DNA of 5,900 nucleotides from Oscillospiraceae bacterium (lineage in GTDB: Bacteria; Bacillota; Clostridia; Oscillospirales; Oscillospiraceae), in NCBI GenBank assembly GCA_012513005.1, contig JAAZCZ010000080.1, forward strand, positions 1 to 5,900. Direction: 5' to 3'. The notes beneath the pieces were generated by a model, which ran no database searches, had not been told where the DNA came from, and saw only the letters and a program-made list of their open reading frames with translations. Positions 1 to 4,690 of this stretch are shown in pieces (position 1 is the first letter of the stretch; the number at the start of each line of letters is the position of its first letter). Made by a program: the position numbers and the translations under genes.

Positions 1-25
1 CCAAGGTTCTTTATCTCTATTTATA

Positions 26-56
26 CGGGTGGCAAAACCAATGGTTTTGCCACCCG
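26..56. repeat. Perfect 14-bp hairpin just downstream of the acetyltransferase gene
   Basis: CGGGTGGCAAAACC (26-39) pairs perfectly with GGTTTTGCCACCCG (43-56) across a 3-base loop. It starts 7 nt after the acetyltransferase stop, where a terminator is expected. On the minus strand it is followed by TATAAATAGAG and on the plus strand by CTCATATTT, so neither side has a proper U-tract. It may still terminate or protect the 3' end of the mRNA, or be a dispersed palindromic repeat unit. Confidence 0.75.
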
Positions 57-63
57 CTCATAT

Positions 64-813
64 TTACAGGCTGATTTTCTTTTTCAGGTATGTTTCGTTC
101 AGTAGATGATTTGTTTCATATTTGCCTTTATAAAACACAGCCCAATTGTTGAATATTCCCGGTAGATTTTTCGCTCTTTCCAGTGTGTCAACCTCTATTA
201 AGCTGACGGGAATGCTGTTTTTATCGCAGTATTCCTGCACCTGCTCTATGCAGTTTTGGATATATGGGCATTGGGGGCTGTGGTAAATAGTAAGCTCTTT
301 ATTATCTATCTCCATCTTCTTTGCATTTTCTGAAAAATTAGGGTATTTCCCGTTAAACGAAAGTGCCAAAAGCTCATATTCATTCCCCGCTGTGTCTACC
401 GTATCAAAGCCGTATTTTTGAAAAAATCTTTTTTCAGATAAAAACGGTTTTTTCTTCTTTGAAGAAAGTACGCAGACTCCCTCTTTTCCCTTTTCCTTTG
501 CGTCATTTATGCAGTATTCAAGTAGAGCCTTTGCATATCCCTTGCCCTTATATGAGCCGGAAACCCAAAGACAATAAATATAGATATAATTATATCCAAA
601 AATAGGCACCCAAGATTTTTCTAAAGGTGCGTACTCTATAAATACCTTGCCTTTTGCGTCAAGCTTGCGAAAGACGTGCCCCTCTTCCATTCGCTTTTTG
701 AGCCACTGCTTTTTTATTGCCACTCCTTCTTGGTGCTTCTTATCTGCAATTGCGCAACATAAATGCTCCTTTTCTATGTTGCTGCTACATAGATTTACAA
801 AACAGTCACTCAT
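64..813 (-). CDS. GNAT-family N-acetyltransferase with C-terminal YoaP-like domain
   Basis: This 249-aa soluble protein has two parts. Residues about 1-155 form a GNAT fold: strand YIYIYCLWVSGSYKGKGYAKALLEYC holds the acetyl-CoA pyrophosphate loop YKGKGYAKAL (88-97), and FFQKYGFDTVDTAGNEYELLAL (130-151) is the usual C-terminal GNAT block. Residues about 174-247 resemble the YoaP-like domain found behind GNAT domains in B. subtilis YoaP and relatives: ELTIYHSPQCPY (173-184), a helix to about 199, IPVSLIEVDT (201-210), and NNWAVFYKGKYETNHLL (222-238). The beta-SPQCPY-helix pattern recalls a thioredoxin/glutaredoxin fold with only the first active-site Cys (C182). The acetyl acceptor is unknown. 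The protein is Lys-rich and has ten Cys. The gene is clearly A+T-rich compared with groEL (one sampled 60-base line has 22 G+C). It stands alone after the regulator's terminator. The GNAT call is firm; the C-terminal domain name comes from remembered family pattern. Confidence 0.85.
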   Translation of the reverse strand: MSDCFVNLCSSNIEKEHLCCAIADKKHQEGVAIKKQWLKKRMEEGHVFRKLDAKGKVFIEYAPLEKSWVPIFGYNYIYIYCLWVSGSYKGKGYAKALLEYCINDAKEKGKEGVCVLSSKKKKPFLSEKRFFQKYGFDTVDTAGNEYELLALSFNGKYPNFSENAKKMEIDNKELTIYHSPQCPYIQNCIEQVQEYCDKNSIPVSLIEVDTLERAKNLPGIFNNWAVFYKGKYETNHLLNETYLKKKISL

Positions 814-819
814 TTTTAT

Positions 820-825
820 CCTCCT
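820..825 (-). promoter_or_regulatory. Ribosome binding site that decides the acetyltransferase start
   Basis: AGGAGG is 6 nt before ATG at 813-811. An in-frame TTG at 843 would translate through this site and has no ribosome site of its own, so it is rejected. Confidence 0.8.
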
Positions 826-896
826 AATTATATCTATACACAAATAACATTATGATTCTAAACCTGCTATATTTCGGGCTTGGGGTTATTTAGATT

Positions 897-902
897 ATTA
901 TA
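897..902 (-). promoter_or_regulatory. Candidate -10 box for the acetyltransferase gene
   Basis: A perfect TATAAT lies about 84 bp before the start codon and just downstream of the regulator's terminator. The -35 region 17 bp upstream (TAGAAC, 925-920) is a poor match, so expression may be weak or need an activator. A second TATAAT at 832-827 touches the ribosome site and is less likely. Confidence 0.4.
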
Positions 903-936
903 CTTGATTTCTTCTTCATGTTCTACCTATTAATAT

Positions 937-970
937 AAAAATGTCGGAGCGCAAAATGCACACCGACATT
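937..970 (-). terminator. Intrinsic terminator of the regulator gene
   Basis: On the minus strand AATGTCGG (970-963) pairs with CCGACATT (947-940). After one T-T mismatch, an inner stem of five pairs (GTGCA with TGCGC, one G-T wobble) closes a TTT loop. The outer stem runs into TTTTT at 941-937. It begins 18 nt after the TGA stop of the regulator gene. Confidence 0.8.
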
Positions 971-988
971 AATTGAAATAGTTAATTA

Positions 989-1501
989 TCACTCTGTTTT
1001 GCGACCTGTAAGTCTCTTTTTGAATGCTATAAATTTACCTATGTGCCGGCTTGTGTATAAGACCCCGACAATCAGCACCGCAAATGACAGCCCCAGGCAA
1101 AACGAGGCTATATTGTCGTATATTGCTGTTTCTGTGAGTTTTGTTATGCTGAGCAGGGCGAAAATAATAAATGATATTACTCCTGTCCATGAAAAAACAT
1201 GCAGCTTTTTCATTAGCCTCAGCTTTTCCTCGCTCCCGTATTCTGCCACCTTTATTGCTGTGTGCTTTACCTCTTCGTTCATTTTCTCACTTTTCCTTTC
1301 TCCGTCAATTAGCTCGACTAATGTGACTGAATAAATTTCTGCAAGCTCTATCAGAATATCTAAATCCGGTGTATTTCTCCCGGTTTCCCATCTGGAAACT
1401 GTTCTTGCGTTAACACCCAGCTTTTCTGCCAGCTGCTCTTGGGTCATTTTGTTTTCGTTTCGTAGGGTTTTTAAAAACCTTCCGCTCTTTTCAAGATTCA
1501 T
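989..1501 (-). CDS. XRE (Cro/C1-type) HTH regulator with two C-terminal membrane segments
   Basis: This 170-aa protein has an N-terminal DNA-binding domain of the Cro/C1 class at about residues 5-62. The helix-turn-helix MTQEQLAEKLGVNARTVSRW (19-38) is followed by ETGRNTPDLDILIELAEIYSVTLVELIDGE, a textbook XRE pattern. A charged linker (about 63-101, KSEKMNEE and EEKLRLMKK) leads to two hydrophobic segments at about 102-122 (VFSWTGVISFIIFALL) and 131-151 (IASFCLGLSFAVLIVGVLY), then a basic tail (KKRLTGRKTE). This suggests a membrane-tethered regulator with DNA-binding domain and tail inside the cell. Such proteins are common in Firmicutes, usually with unknown signals. ATG at 1501 is fixed by AGGAGG 7 nt upstream. 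The gene is isolated between two terminators; no obvious partner (ABC transporter, bacteriocin, kinase) is adjacent, so its target is unknown. Two palindromes upstream could be autoregulatory operators. Confidence 0.9.
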   Translation of the reverse strand: MNLEKSGRFLKTLRNENKMTQEQLAEKLGVNARTVSRWETGRNTPDLDILIELAEIYSVTLVELIDGERKSEKMNEEVKHTAIKVAEYGSEEKLRLMKKLHVFSWTGVISFIIFALLSITKLTETAIYDNIASFCLGLSFAVLIVGVLYTSRHIGKFIAFKKRLTGRKTE

Positions 1502-1508
1502 AATCGAG

Positions 1509-1514
1509 CCTCCT
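1509..1514 (-). promoter_or_regulatory. Ribosome binding site that decides the regulator start
   Basis: AGGAGG lies 7 nt before ATG at 1501-1499. An in-frame TTG at 1525 lies upstream of this site and would translate through it, so it is not used. Confidence 0.8.
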
Positions 1515-1532
1515 TTCGCTTGCAATATAGCA

Positions 1533-1560
1533 AATATACGCTCTGCTTAACACGACACAA
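1533..1560 (-). promoter_or_regulatory. Possible promoter of the Cro/C1-type regulator gene
   Basis: TTGTGT (1560-1555), 16 bp, and TATATT (1538-1533) form a weak sigma-A-like promoter with a leader of roughly 25 nt. A second choice is an extended -10 TGC-TATATT at 1532-1524, whose -35 is poor. A promoter is expected because strong terminators flank the gene; the exact boxes are uncertain. Confidence 0.35.
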
Positions 1561-1566
1561 AGTGAG

Positions 1567-1579
1567 AAATGCCGCATTT
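1567..1579. promoter_or_regulatory. Second palindrome upstream of the regulator gene, candidate operator
   Basis: AAATGC-C-GCATTT is a perfect 6+1+6 inverted repeat, 4 bp from the palindrome at 1584-1597 and just upstream of the candidate -35 box at 1560-1555. The two palindromes do not share a half-site, so they may serve different proteins or one may be chance. Confidence 0.35.
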
Positions 1580-1583
1580 TTCC

Positions 1584-1597
1584 GGACATTTATGTCC
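1584..1597. promoter_or_regulatory. Palindrome upstream of the regulator gene, candidate operator
   Basis: GGACAT-TT-ATGTCC is a perfect inverted repeat with 6-base arms and a 2-base centre. The centre is too short for a stable hairpin, so a dimeric protein site is the better reading. It lies about 83 bp upstream of the regulator start. Autoregulation by that protein is inferred from position only. Confidence 0.4.
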
Positions 1598-1617
1598 TAT
1601 CGGTCTTTTTGCCGATA
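1598..1617. repeat. Small inverted repeat between the groEL terminator and the regulator gene
   Basis: TATCGG at 1598-1603 is complementary to CCGATA at 1612-1617 across an 8-base T-rich spacer. It sits just upstream of the palindrome at 1584-1597 in the direction of the regulator gene. A 6-bp stem is weak and no T-tract follows on the minus strand, so it is not a clear terminator. Confidence 0.35.
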
Positions 1618-1624
1618 ATAGCCC

Positions 1625-1653
1625 AAAAAGGGCGCAGCAAAAGCTGCGCCCTT
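1625..1653 (-). terminator. Intrinsic terminator of the groESL operon
   Basis: On the minus strand a perfect 11-bp stem (AAGGGCGCAGC with GCTGCGCCCTT) closes a TTTT loop and runs into a TTTTT tract at 1629-1625. It starts 13 nt after the groEL stop. Read on the plus strand it lacks a T-tract, so it acts for groEL. Confidence 0.92.
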
Positions 1654-1666
1654 AAAAACATTTTTA

Positions 1667-3295
1667 TTAATACATGCCGCCCATATCGGGTGCACCGCCG
1701 CCCATTGCGGGGGCAGGCTCCGGCAGGTCAGCCACAACAGACTCGGTTGTGAGTACCATTGCAGAAACTGATGCTGCGTTTTCTATTGCACTGCGGCAGA
1801 CCTTGGCGGGGTCAACTATGCCCATTTCGATCATGTCGCCGTACTTTTCGCTGAGTACATCGTAGCCGAACATGGGGTTTTTAGATGCATAGACCTTGTC
1901 GAGCACAACGGCACCGGCTAGTCCTGCGTTTTCGACTATCTGGCGGATGGGTGCAAGAAGAGCTCTGGCTACAACATCGGCGCCTGTCTTCTCGTCTCCG
2001 GAGAGGGTCTTTGCAAGCTTGGCAGCTGCCTTAGCACCACAAATGTATGCTGTGCCGCCGCCTGCCACTATGCCTTCCTCAACTGCTGCGCGGGTTGCGT
2101 TTAGAGCGTCCTCTATGCGGAGCTTCTTTTCCTTCATCTCGGTCTCGGTAGCTGCACCGACCTTGATTACTGCCACACCGCCGGAGAGCTTTGCTAAGCG
2201 CTCCTGGAGCTTTTCCTTGTCGTACTCGGAGGTAGTTGCGGCTATCTGGCTGTTTATCTGAGCTACGCGGTTTTTAATGTCGTCTCCGCTGCCTGCGCCG
2301 TCTACTATGATTGTGGTCTCCTTGGAAACCTTTACCTGACGGGCGCGACCTAACATTTCCATTGTAGCTTCCTTGAGCTCCATGCCGAGGTCGGTGGAAA
2401 TTACCTGACCGCCGGTAAGTACTGCAATATCCTGAAGCATTTCCTTGCGTCTGTCACCGAAGCCGGGGGCCTTGACGCAGACACAGGTGAAGGTGCCGCG
2501 GAGCTTGTTGAGTATGATTGTTGCAAGAGCCTCGCCCTCAACATCCTCAGCAACGATTAAAAGCTTCTTGCCTGCCTGAACTATCTGCTCGAGCAGGGGG
2601 AGTATTTCCTGAATGTTGGATATCTTTTTATCTGTAATTAGAATGTAAGCATCGTCAATAACAGCTTCCATCTTCTCTGAGTCTGTGACCATGTAGGGGG
2701 TTATGTAGCCGCGGTCAAACTGCATGCCCTCGACTACCTCGGAATAGGTCTCGGCTGTCTTGGATTCCTCAACTGTGATGACACCGTTTCTGCCTACCTT
2801 GTCCATTGCCTCTGCAATGAGCTTGCCTATTAGCTCCTCACCGGAGGAAATTGCGCCGACTCTTGCTATATCCTTGCTGCCGGAAACAGGCTTGCTGATT
2901 GCCTTAATCTCGGCAACGGCTGCTTCAGAAGCTCTCTTTATGCCGTTTTTCATAATCATTGGGTTAGCGCCGGCTGCTAAGTTCTTAAGACCCTCGTTAA
3001 TCATGTTCTGTGCAAGCAGGGTTGCGCTTGTTGTGCCGTCACCGGCTACATCGTTTGTCTTTGTGGAGACCTCGCGGATTAAGGAAGCGCCCATGTTCTC
3101 AAAGGCGTCTTCAAGCTCAACTTCTTTTGCTATTGTAACGCCGTCATTTGTGATGAGCGGAGCGCCGAATTTCTTGCCTAAAACTACATTGCGTCCTTTG
3201 GGACCGAGTGTGATATTGACTGTGCCTGCAAGCTTGTCGACTCCTGCCTGTATAGCCTTGCGGGCTTCTTCACCGTAAATAATCTGTTTTGCCAT
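1667..3295 (-). CDS. groEL: Chaperonin GroEL (Hsp60)
   Basis: This 542-aa cytosolic chaperonin is the subunit of the double-ring ATPase that encloses and refolds proteins with GroES. It begins MAKQIIYGEEAR as the family does. Nucleotide-binding features of the equatorial domain are present: TLGPKGRNVVL (29-39), NDGVTIAKE (50-58) and AGDGTTSAT (84-92), with the metal-contacting Asp at 86. In the apical domain the substrate/GroES-binding helices cover about 227-266 (NIQEILPLLEQI and GEALATIILNKLRG), followed by VKAPGFGDRRK (274-284). IEDALNATR (394-402) holds the ATP-hydrolysis Asp at 396, and the signature AAVEEGIVAGGG (403-414) follows. The C-terminus is a short Gly/Met tail, GGGAPDMGGMY. A Cys-Val-Cys (271-273) precedes the KAPGFG strand; whether it matters is unknown. 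The gene is more GC-rich than the two genes downstream, fitting a conserved, highly expressed gene. It is second in the groESL operon and is followed after 13 nt by a terminator. Confidence 0.99.
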   Translation of the reverse strand: MAKQIIYGEEARKAIQAGVDKLAGTVNITLGPKGRNVVLGKKFGAPLITNDGVTIAKEVELEDAFENMGASLIREVSTKTNDVAGDGTTSATLLAQNMINEGLKNLAAGANPMIMKNGIKRASEAAVAEIKAISKPVSGSKDIARVGAISSGEELIGKLIAEAMDKVGRNGVITVEESKTAETYSEVVEGMQFDRGYITPYMVTDSEKMEAVIDDAYILITDKKISNIQEILPLLEQIVQAGKKLLIVAEDVEGEALATIILNKLRGTFTCVCVKAPGFGDRRKEMLQDIAVLTGGQVISTDLGMELKEATMEMLGRARQVKVSKETTIIVDGAGSGDDIKNRVAQINSQIAATTSEYDKEKLQERLAKLSGGVAVIKVGAATETEMKEKKLRIEDALNATRAAVEEGIVAGGGTAYICGAKAAAKLAKTLSGDEKTGADVVARALLAPIRQIVENAGLAGAVVLDKVYASKNPMFGYDVLSEKYGDMIEMGIVDPAKVCRSAIENAASVSAMVLTTESVVADLPEPAPAMGGGAPDMGGMY

Positions 3296-3306
3296 ATTTA
3301 TCTGTT

Positions 3307-3311
3307 CCTCC
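3307..3311 (-). promoter_or_regulatory. Ribosome binding site that decides the groEL start
   Basis: GGAGG lies between groES and groEL, 11 nt before the ATG at 3295-3293. The spacing is somewhat long. An in-frame TTG at 3313 overlaps this site and would add Met-Glu-Glu-Gln-Ile-Asn, which no GroEL has, so ATG at 3295 is the start. Confidence 0.75.
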
Positions 3312-3320
3312 AATTATTAT

Positions 3321-3605
3321 CTATTCAATAATAGCTAAAATGTCGCTCTGTCTGACTATCATGAGCTCTTCATCATCCACTTTGACATTGGTTCCGCTGT
3401 ATTTGCCGACCAAAACGAGCTGGCCTTTTTTTACGCACATTTTAACCTCGTTGCCGTCCACAAGACCGCCGGGTCCCACCTCGATTACCTCATAGGTCTC
3501 GGGCTTTTCCTGGGCTGTGGAAGCGAGAATAATACCGCTTTTTGTCTTCTCCTCCGCCTCTTGCTGCTTTAAAACTACCCTGTCAGCTAACGGTTTGAGT
3601 TTCAT
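3321..3605 (-). CDS. groES: Co-chaperonin GroES (Hsp10)
   Basis: This 94-aa cytosolic protein forms the seven-membered lid that caps GroEL during ATP-driven folding. The N-terminal signature LKPLADRVVLKQ (residues 3-14) is intact. It is followed by the mobile loop that contacts GroEL (about 16-33, with the hydrophobic SGIIL anchor), then YEVIEVGPGG (38-47), LVLVGKYSGTNVKVDDEEL (63-81) and the C-terminal strand ending ILAIIE. The length is exactly typical. AGGAGG at 3618-3613 is 7 nt before the ATG. groEL starts 25 nt after the stop, and the pair is controlled by the CIRCE promoter upstream. Nothing is missing or unusual. Confidence 0.98.
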   Translation of the reverse strand: MKLKPLADRVVLKQQEAEEKTKSGIILASTAQEKPETYEVIEVGPGGLVDGNEVKMCVKKGQLVLVGKYSGTNVKVDDEELMIVRQSDILAIIE

Positions 3606-3635
3606 TGTATTTCCTCCTGTATTATTATAATCTCA

Positions 3636-3670
3636 GATGTTAGCACTCATTTGCATCGAGTGCTAACATC
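3636..3670 (-). promoter_or_regulatory. CIRCE operator (HrcA binding site) before groES
   Basis: The classic inverted repeat TTAGCACTC-N9-GAGTGCTAA occupies 3640-3666 with both 9-base arms perfect. The symmetry continues 4 bp outward on each side, giving 13-base arms GATGTTAGCACTC and GAGTGCTAACATC around the spacer ATTTGCATC. CIRCE binds the repressor HrcA, whose activity depends on GroEL, so the operon is derepressed when GroEL is occupied by misfolded protein. It lies at the start of the transcript and about 30 bp before the groES ATG, the standard arrangement. hrcA itself is not in the window. Confidence 0.97.
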
Positions 3671-3673
3671 AAT

Positions 3674-3701
3674 AAAATACCACATTTTAGAAAATAGTCA
3701 A
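3674..3701 (-). promoter_or_regulatory. Vegetative-type promoter of groESL
   Basis: A -35 box TTGACT (3701-3696) and a -10 box TATTTT (3679-3674) are separated by 16 bp, and the -10 is extended by an upstream TG (TGG-TATTTT). The predicted start point is near 3667, directly at the edge of the CIRCE operator, as expected for a HrcA-repressed sigma-A promoter. The start point is inferred from spacing only. Confidence 0.75.
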
Positions 3702-3745
3702 GCTAAATTGACATTATTTTTGAGAATTTTTTGTAAATATCACTC

Positions 3746-4666
3746 TTAAAACTCTATGTCCTCGGGAATTACAAAATTAACTCCCTCCGGGATTAAATCG
3801 AACACTATTCTGGTAGCCTTCATTATCTCCCCGTCTAAGTTGACGGCTTGCGGGCTTTTTGCCTGAACCTCTATATGATTTGTGCGGACATAGCTTATAT
3901 ATTCAGGCAGCTTTTTGTATCCTCCTCTGGAGAAGGCGGCTATTGAACGCAGTATGCTAAACCTATTTGCCCCCGAGACAATAAGGCAGTCTAAGATGCC
4001 GTCGTCGGGTCTGGCATCCGGGCTGGGATTAAAGCCCCCGCCGTAGTATCTGCCGTTGCACACACAGACTAAGTTAAGTTCAGGTCCGCAGACTAAGCTG
4101 TCTACCGTTGCCGTCATCCTGCTTTTTGTGCCTTTTATTACATTGAGAGCAAGGCAGGCTGCGTAGTCGAATGCACCTGTGCTGATTTTACGCTTTGAAA
4201 AATTATGCACATCCTCTGCTACCCTTGCATCTAAACCCACAGAGCAGATATTTATGCTGTATCTTCCGTTGCATAAAATTAAATCCAAAGGCTTTACTTT
4301 GCCTGTTACGAGCTTTGTTATATCGGAAAAGCTATTTTTCCCTTCTCCGAAGGTTTTAATAAAGTCGTTACCCGTTCCGCAGGGAAAATCCGTAACTGCG
4401 ACATTGTGTCTGCCGGCAGCTGCATTTACGCACTCGTTTAAAGTGACGTCTCCCCCGCAGGCGTAGACACGAAGAGGCTTGCCGTTTGCAGCCTCCTGCT
4501 TTACTTTTTTGCAGGCGTCCATTGTGTCTTTTGTCACATAGACTAAAAACTCATCTTTTTTTCTTATGCTCTCCGGCAGCTTATTTATCCCCTCGTTTAC
4601 AAGCGTGAGCTTTTCGGAGATTTTTAGTTTTCCTGCAACGGGGTTAATAACAAAAAGATGCAACAT
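3746..4666 (-). CDS. Diacylglycerol/sphingosine kinase-family lipid kinase (DgkB/YegS type)
   Basis: The family transfers phosphate from ATP to a lipid hydroxyl, typically diacylglycerol to phosphatidic acid at the inner face of the membrane, recycling lipid for phospholipid and lipoteichoic acid turnover. The 306-aa length is normal. Visible motifs: NPVAG (8-12), the nucleotide-binding block GGDVTLNE (71-78), PCGTGNDFIKTF (95-106), GLDA (144-147), GGGFNPSPDARPDDGILD (209-226) and DGE (278-280), which holds the likely catalytic base by analogy with DgkB. The oddity is GGDV: the fourth residue of the family's GGDG motif is Val (GTC) rather than Gly (GGC would be a one-base change). The essential Asp (D73) is kept. 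No signal peptide or membrane helix is visible, consistent with a peripheral enzyme. ATG at 4666 was chosen because GGAGGG sits 8 nt upstream and the protein then begins MLHLFVINPVAG as in relatives. An alternative ATG at 4684 adds six residues. The true lipid substrate cannot be read from sequence. Confidence 0.9.
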   Translation of the reverse strand: MLHLFVINPVAGKLKISEKLTLVNEGINKLPESIRKKDEFLVYVTKDTMDACKKVKQEAANGKPLRVYACGGDVTLNECVNAAAGRHNVAVTDFPCGTGNDFIKTFGEGKNSFSDITKLVTGKVKPLDLILCNGRYSINICSVGLDARVAEDVHNFSKRKISTGAFDYAACLALNVIKGTKSRMTATVDSLVCGPELNLVCVCNGRYYGGGFNPSPDARPDDGILDCLIVSGANRFSILRSIAAFSRGGYKKLPEYISYVRTNHIEVQAKSPQAVNLDGEIMKATRIVFDLIPEGVNFVIPEDIEF

Positions 4667-4674
4667 GTCCGGCA

Positions 4675-4680
4675 CCCTCC
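4675..4680 (-). promoter_or_regulatory. Ribosome binding site that decides the lipid kinase start
   Basis: GGAGGG is followed by 8 nt and then ATG at 4666-4664. An in-frame ATG at 4684 lies upstream of this site, so using it would translate the Shine-Dalgarno sequence itself as Arg-Arg. That ATG has only A-rich sequence before it. The start at 4666 is therefore preferred. Confidence 0.75.
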
Positions 4681-4690
4681 GCATTTGTTC

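Noticed and set aside
64..843. Acetyltransferase starting at the in-frame TTG at 843
   Set aside because: The extension translates the AGGAGG ribosome site, and no other ribosome site precedes the TTG.
363..847. Short plus-strand open frames opposite the acetyltransferase
   Set aside because: They are antisense to a clear GNAT gene with no independent support.
26..970. The hairpins at 26-56 and 937-970 as terminal repeats of a small mobile element around the acetyltransferase
   Set aside because: The two hairpins share no sequence, no target-site duplication is visible and there is no transposase; each sits where a gene end is expected.
999..1334. A 111-codon plus-strand open frame opposite the regulator gene
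   Set aside because: It is the shadow of the membrane segments and linker; no ribosome site or family resemblance.
989..1525. Regulator starting at the in-frame TTG at 1525
   Set aside because: This reads through the AGGAGG site itself; ATG at 1501 has ideal 7-nt spacing and a normal XRE N-terminus.
1621..1633. GCCC-AAAAA-GGGC repeat as an antiterminator competing with the groEL terminator
   Set aside because: A 4-bp stem with a 5-base loop cannot compete with the 11-bp terminator stem; it probably arises by chance from the terminator's G/C-rich arm next to the T-tract.
1674..3278. Several plus-strand open frames opposite groEL
   Set aside because: They are antisense shadows of groEL codons, Ser/Ala/Pro-rich with no domain pattern or ribosome sites.
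1667..3313. groEL starting at the in-frame TTG at 3313
   Set aside because: The TTG overlaps the GGAGG ribosome site and adds residues no GroEL has; ATG at 3295 gives the canonical MAKQIIYG start.
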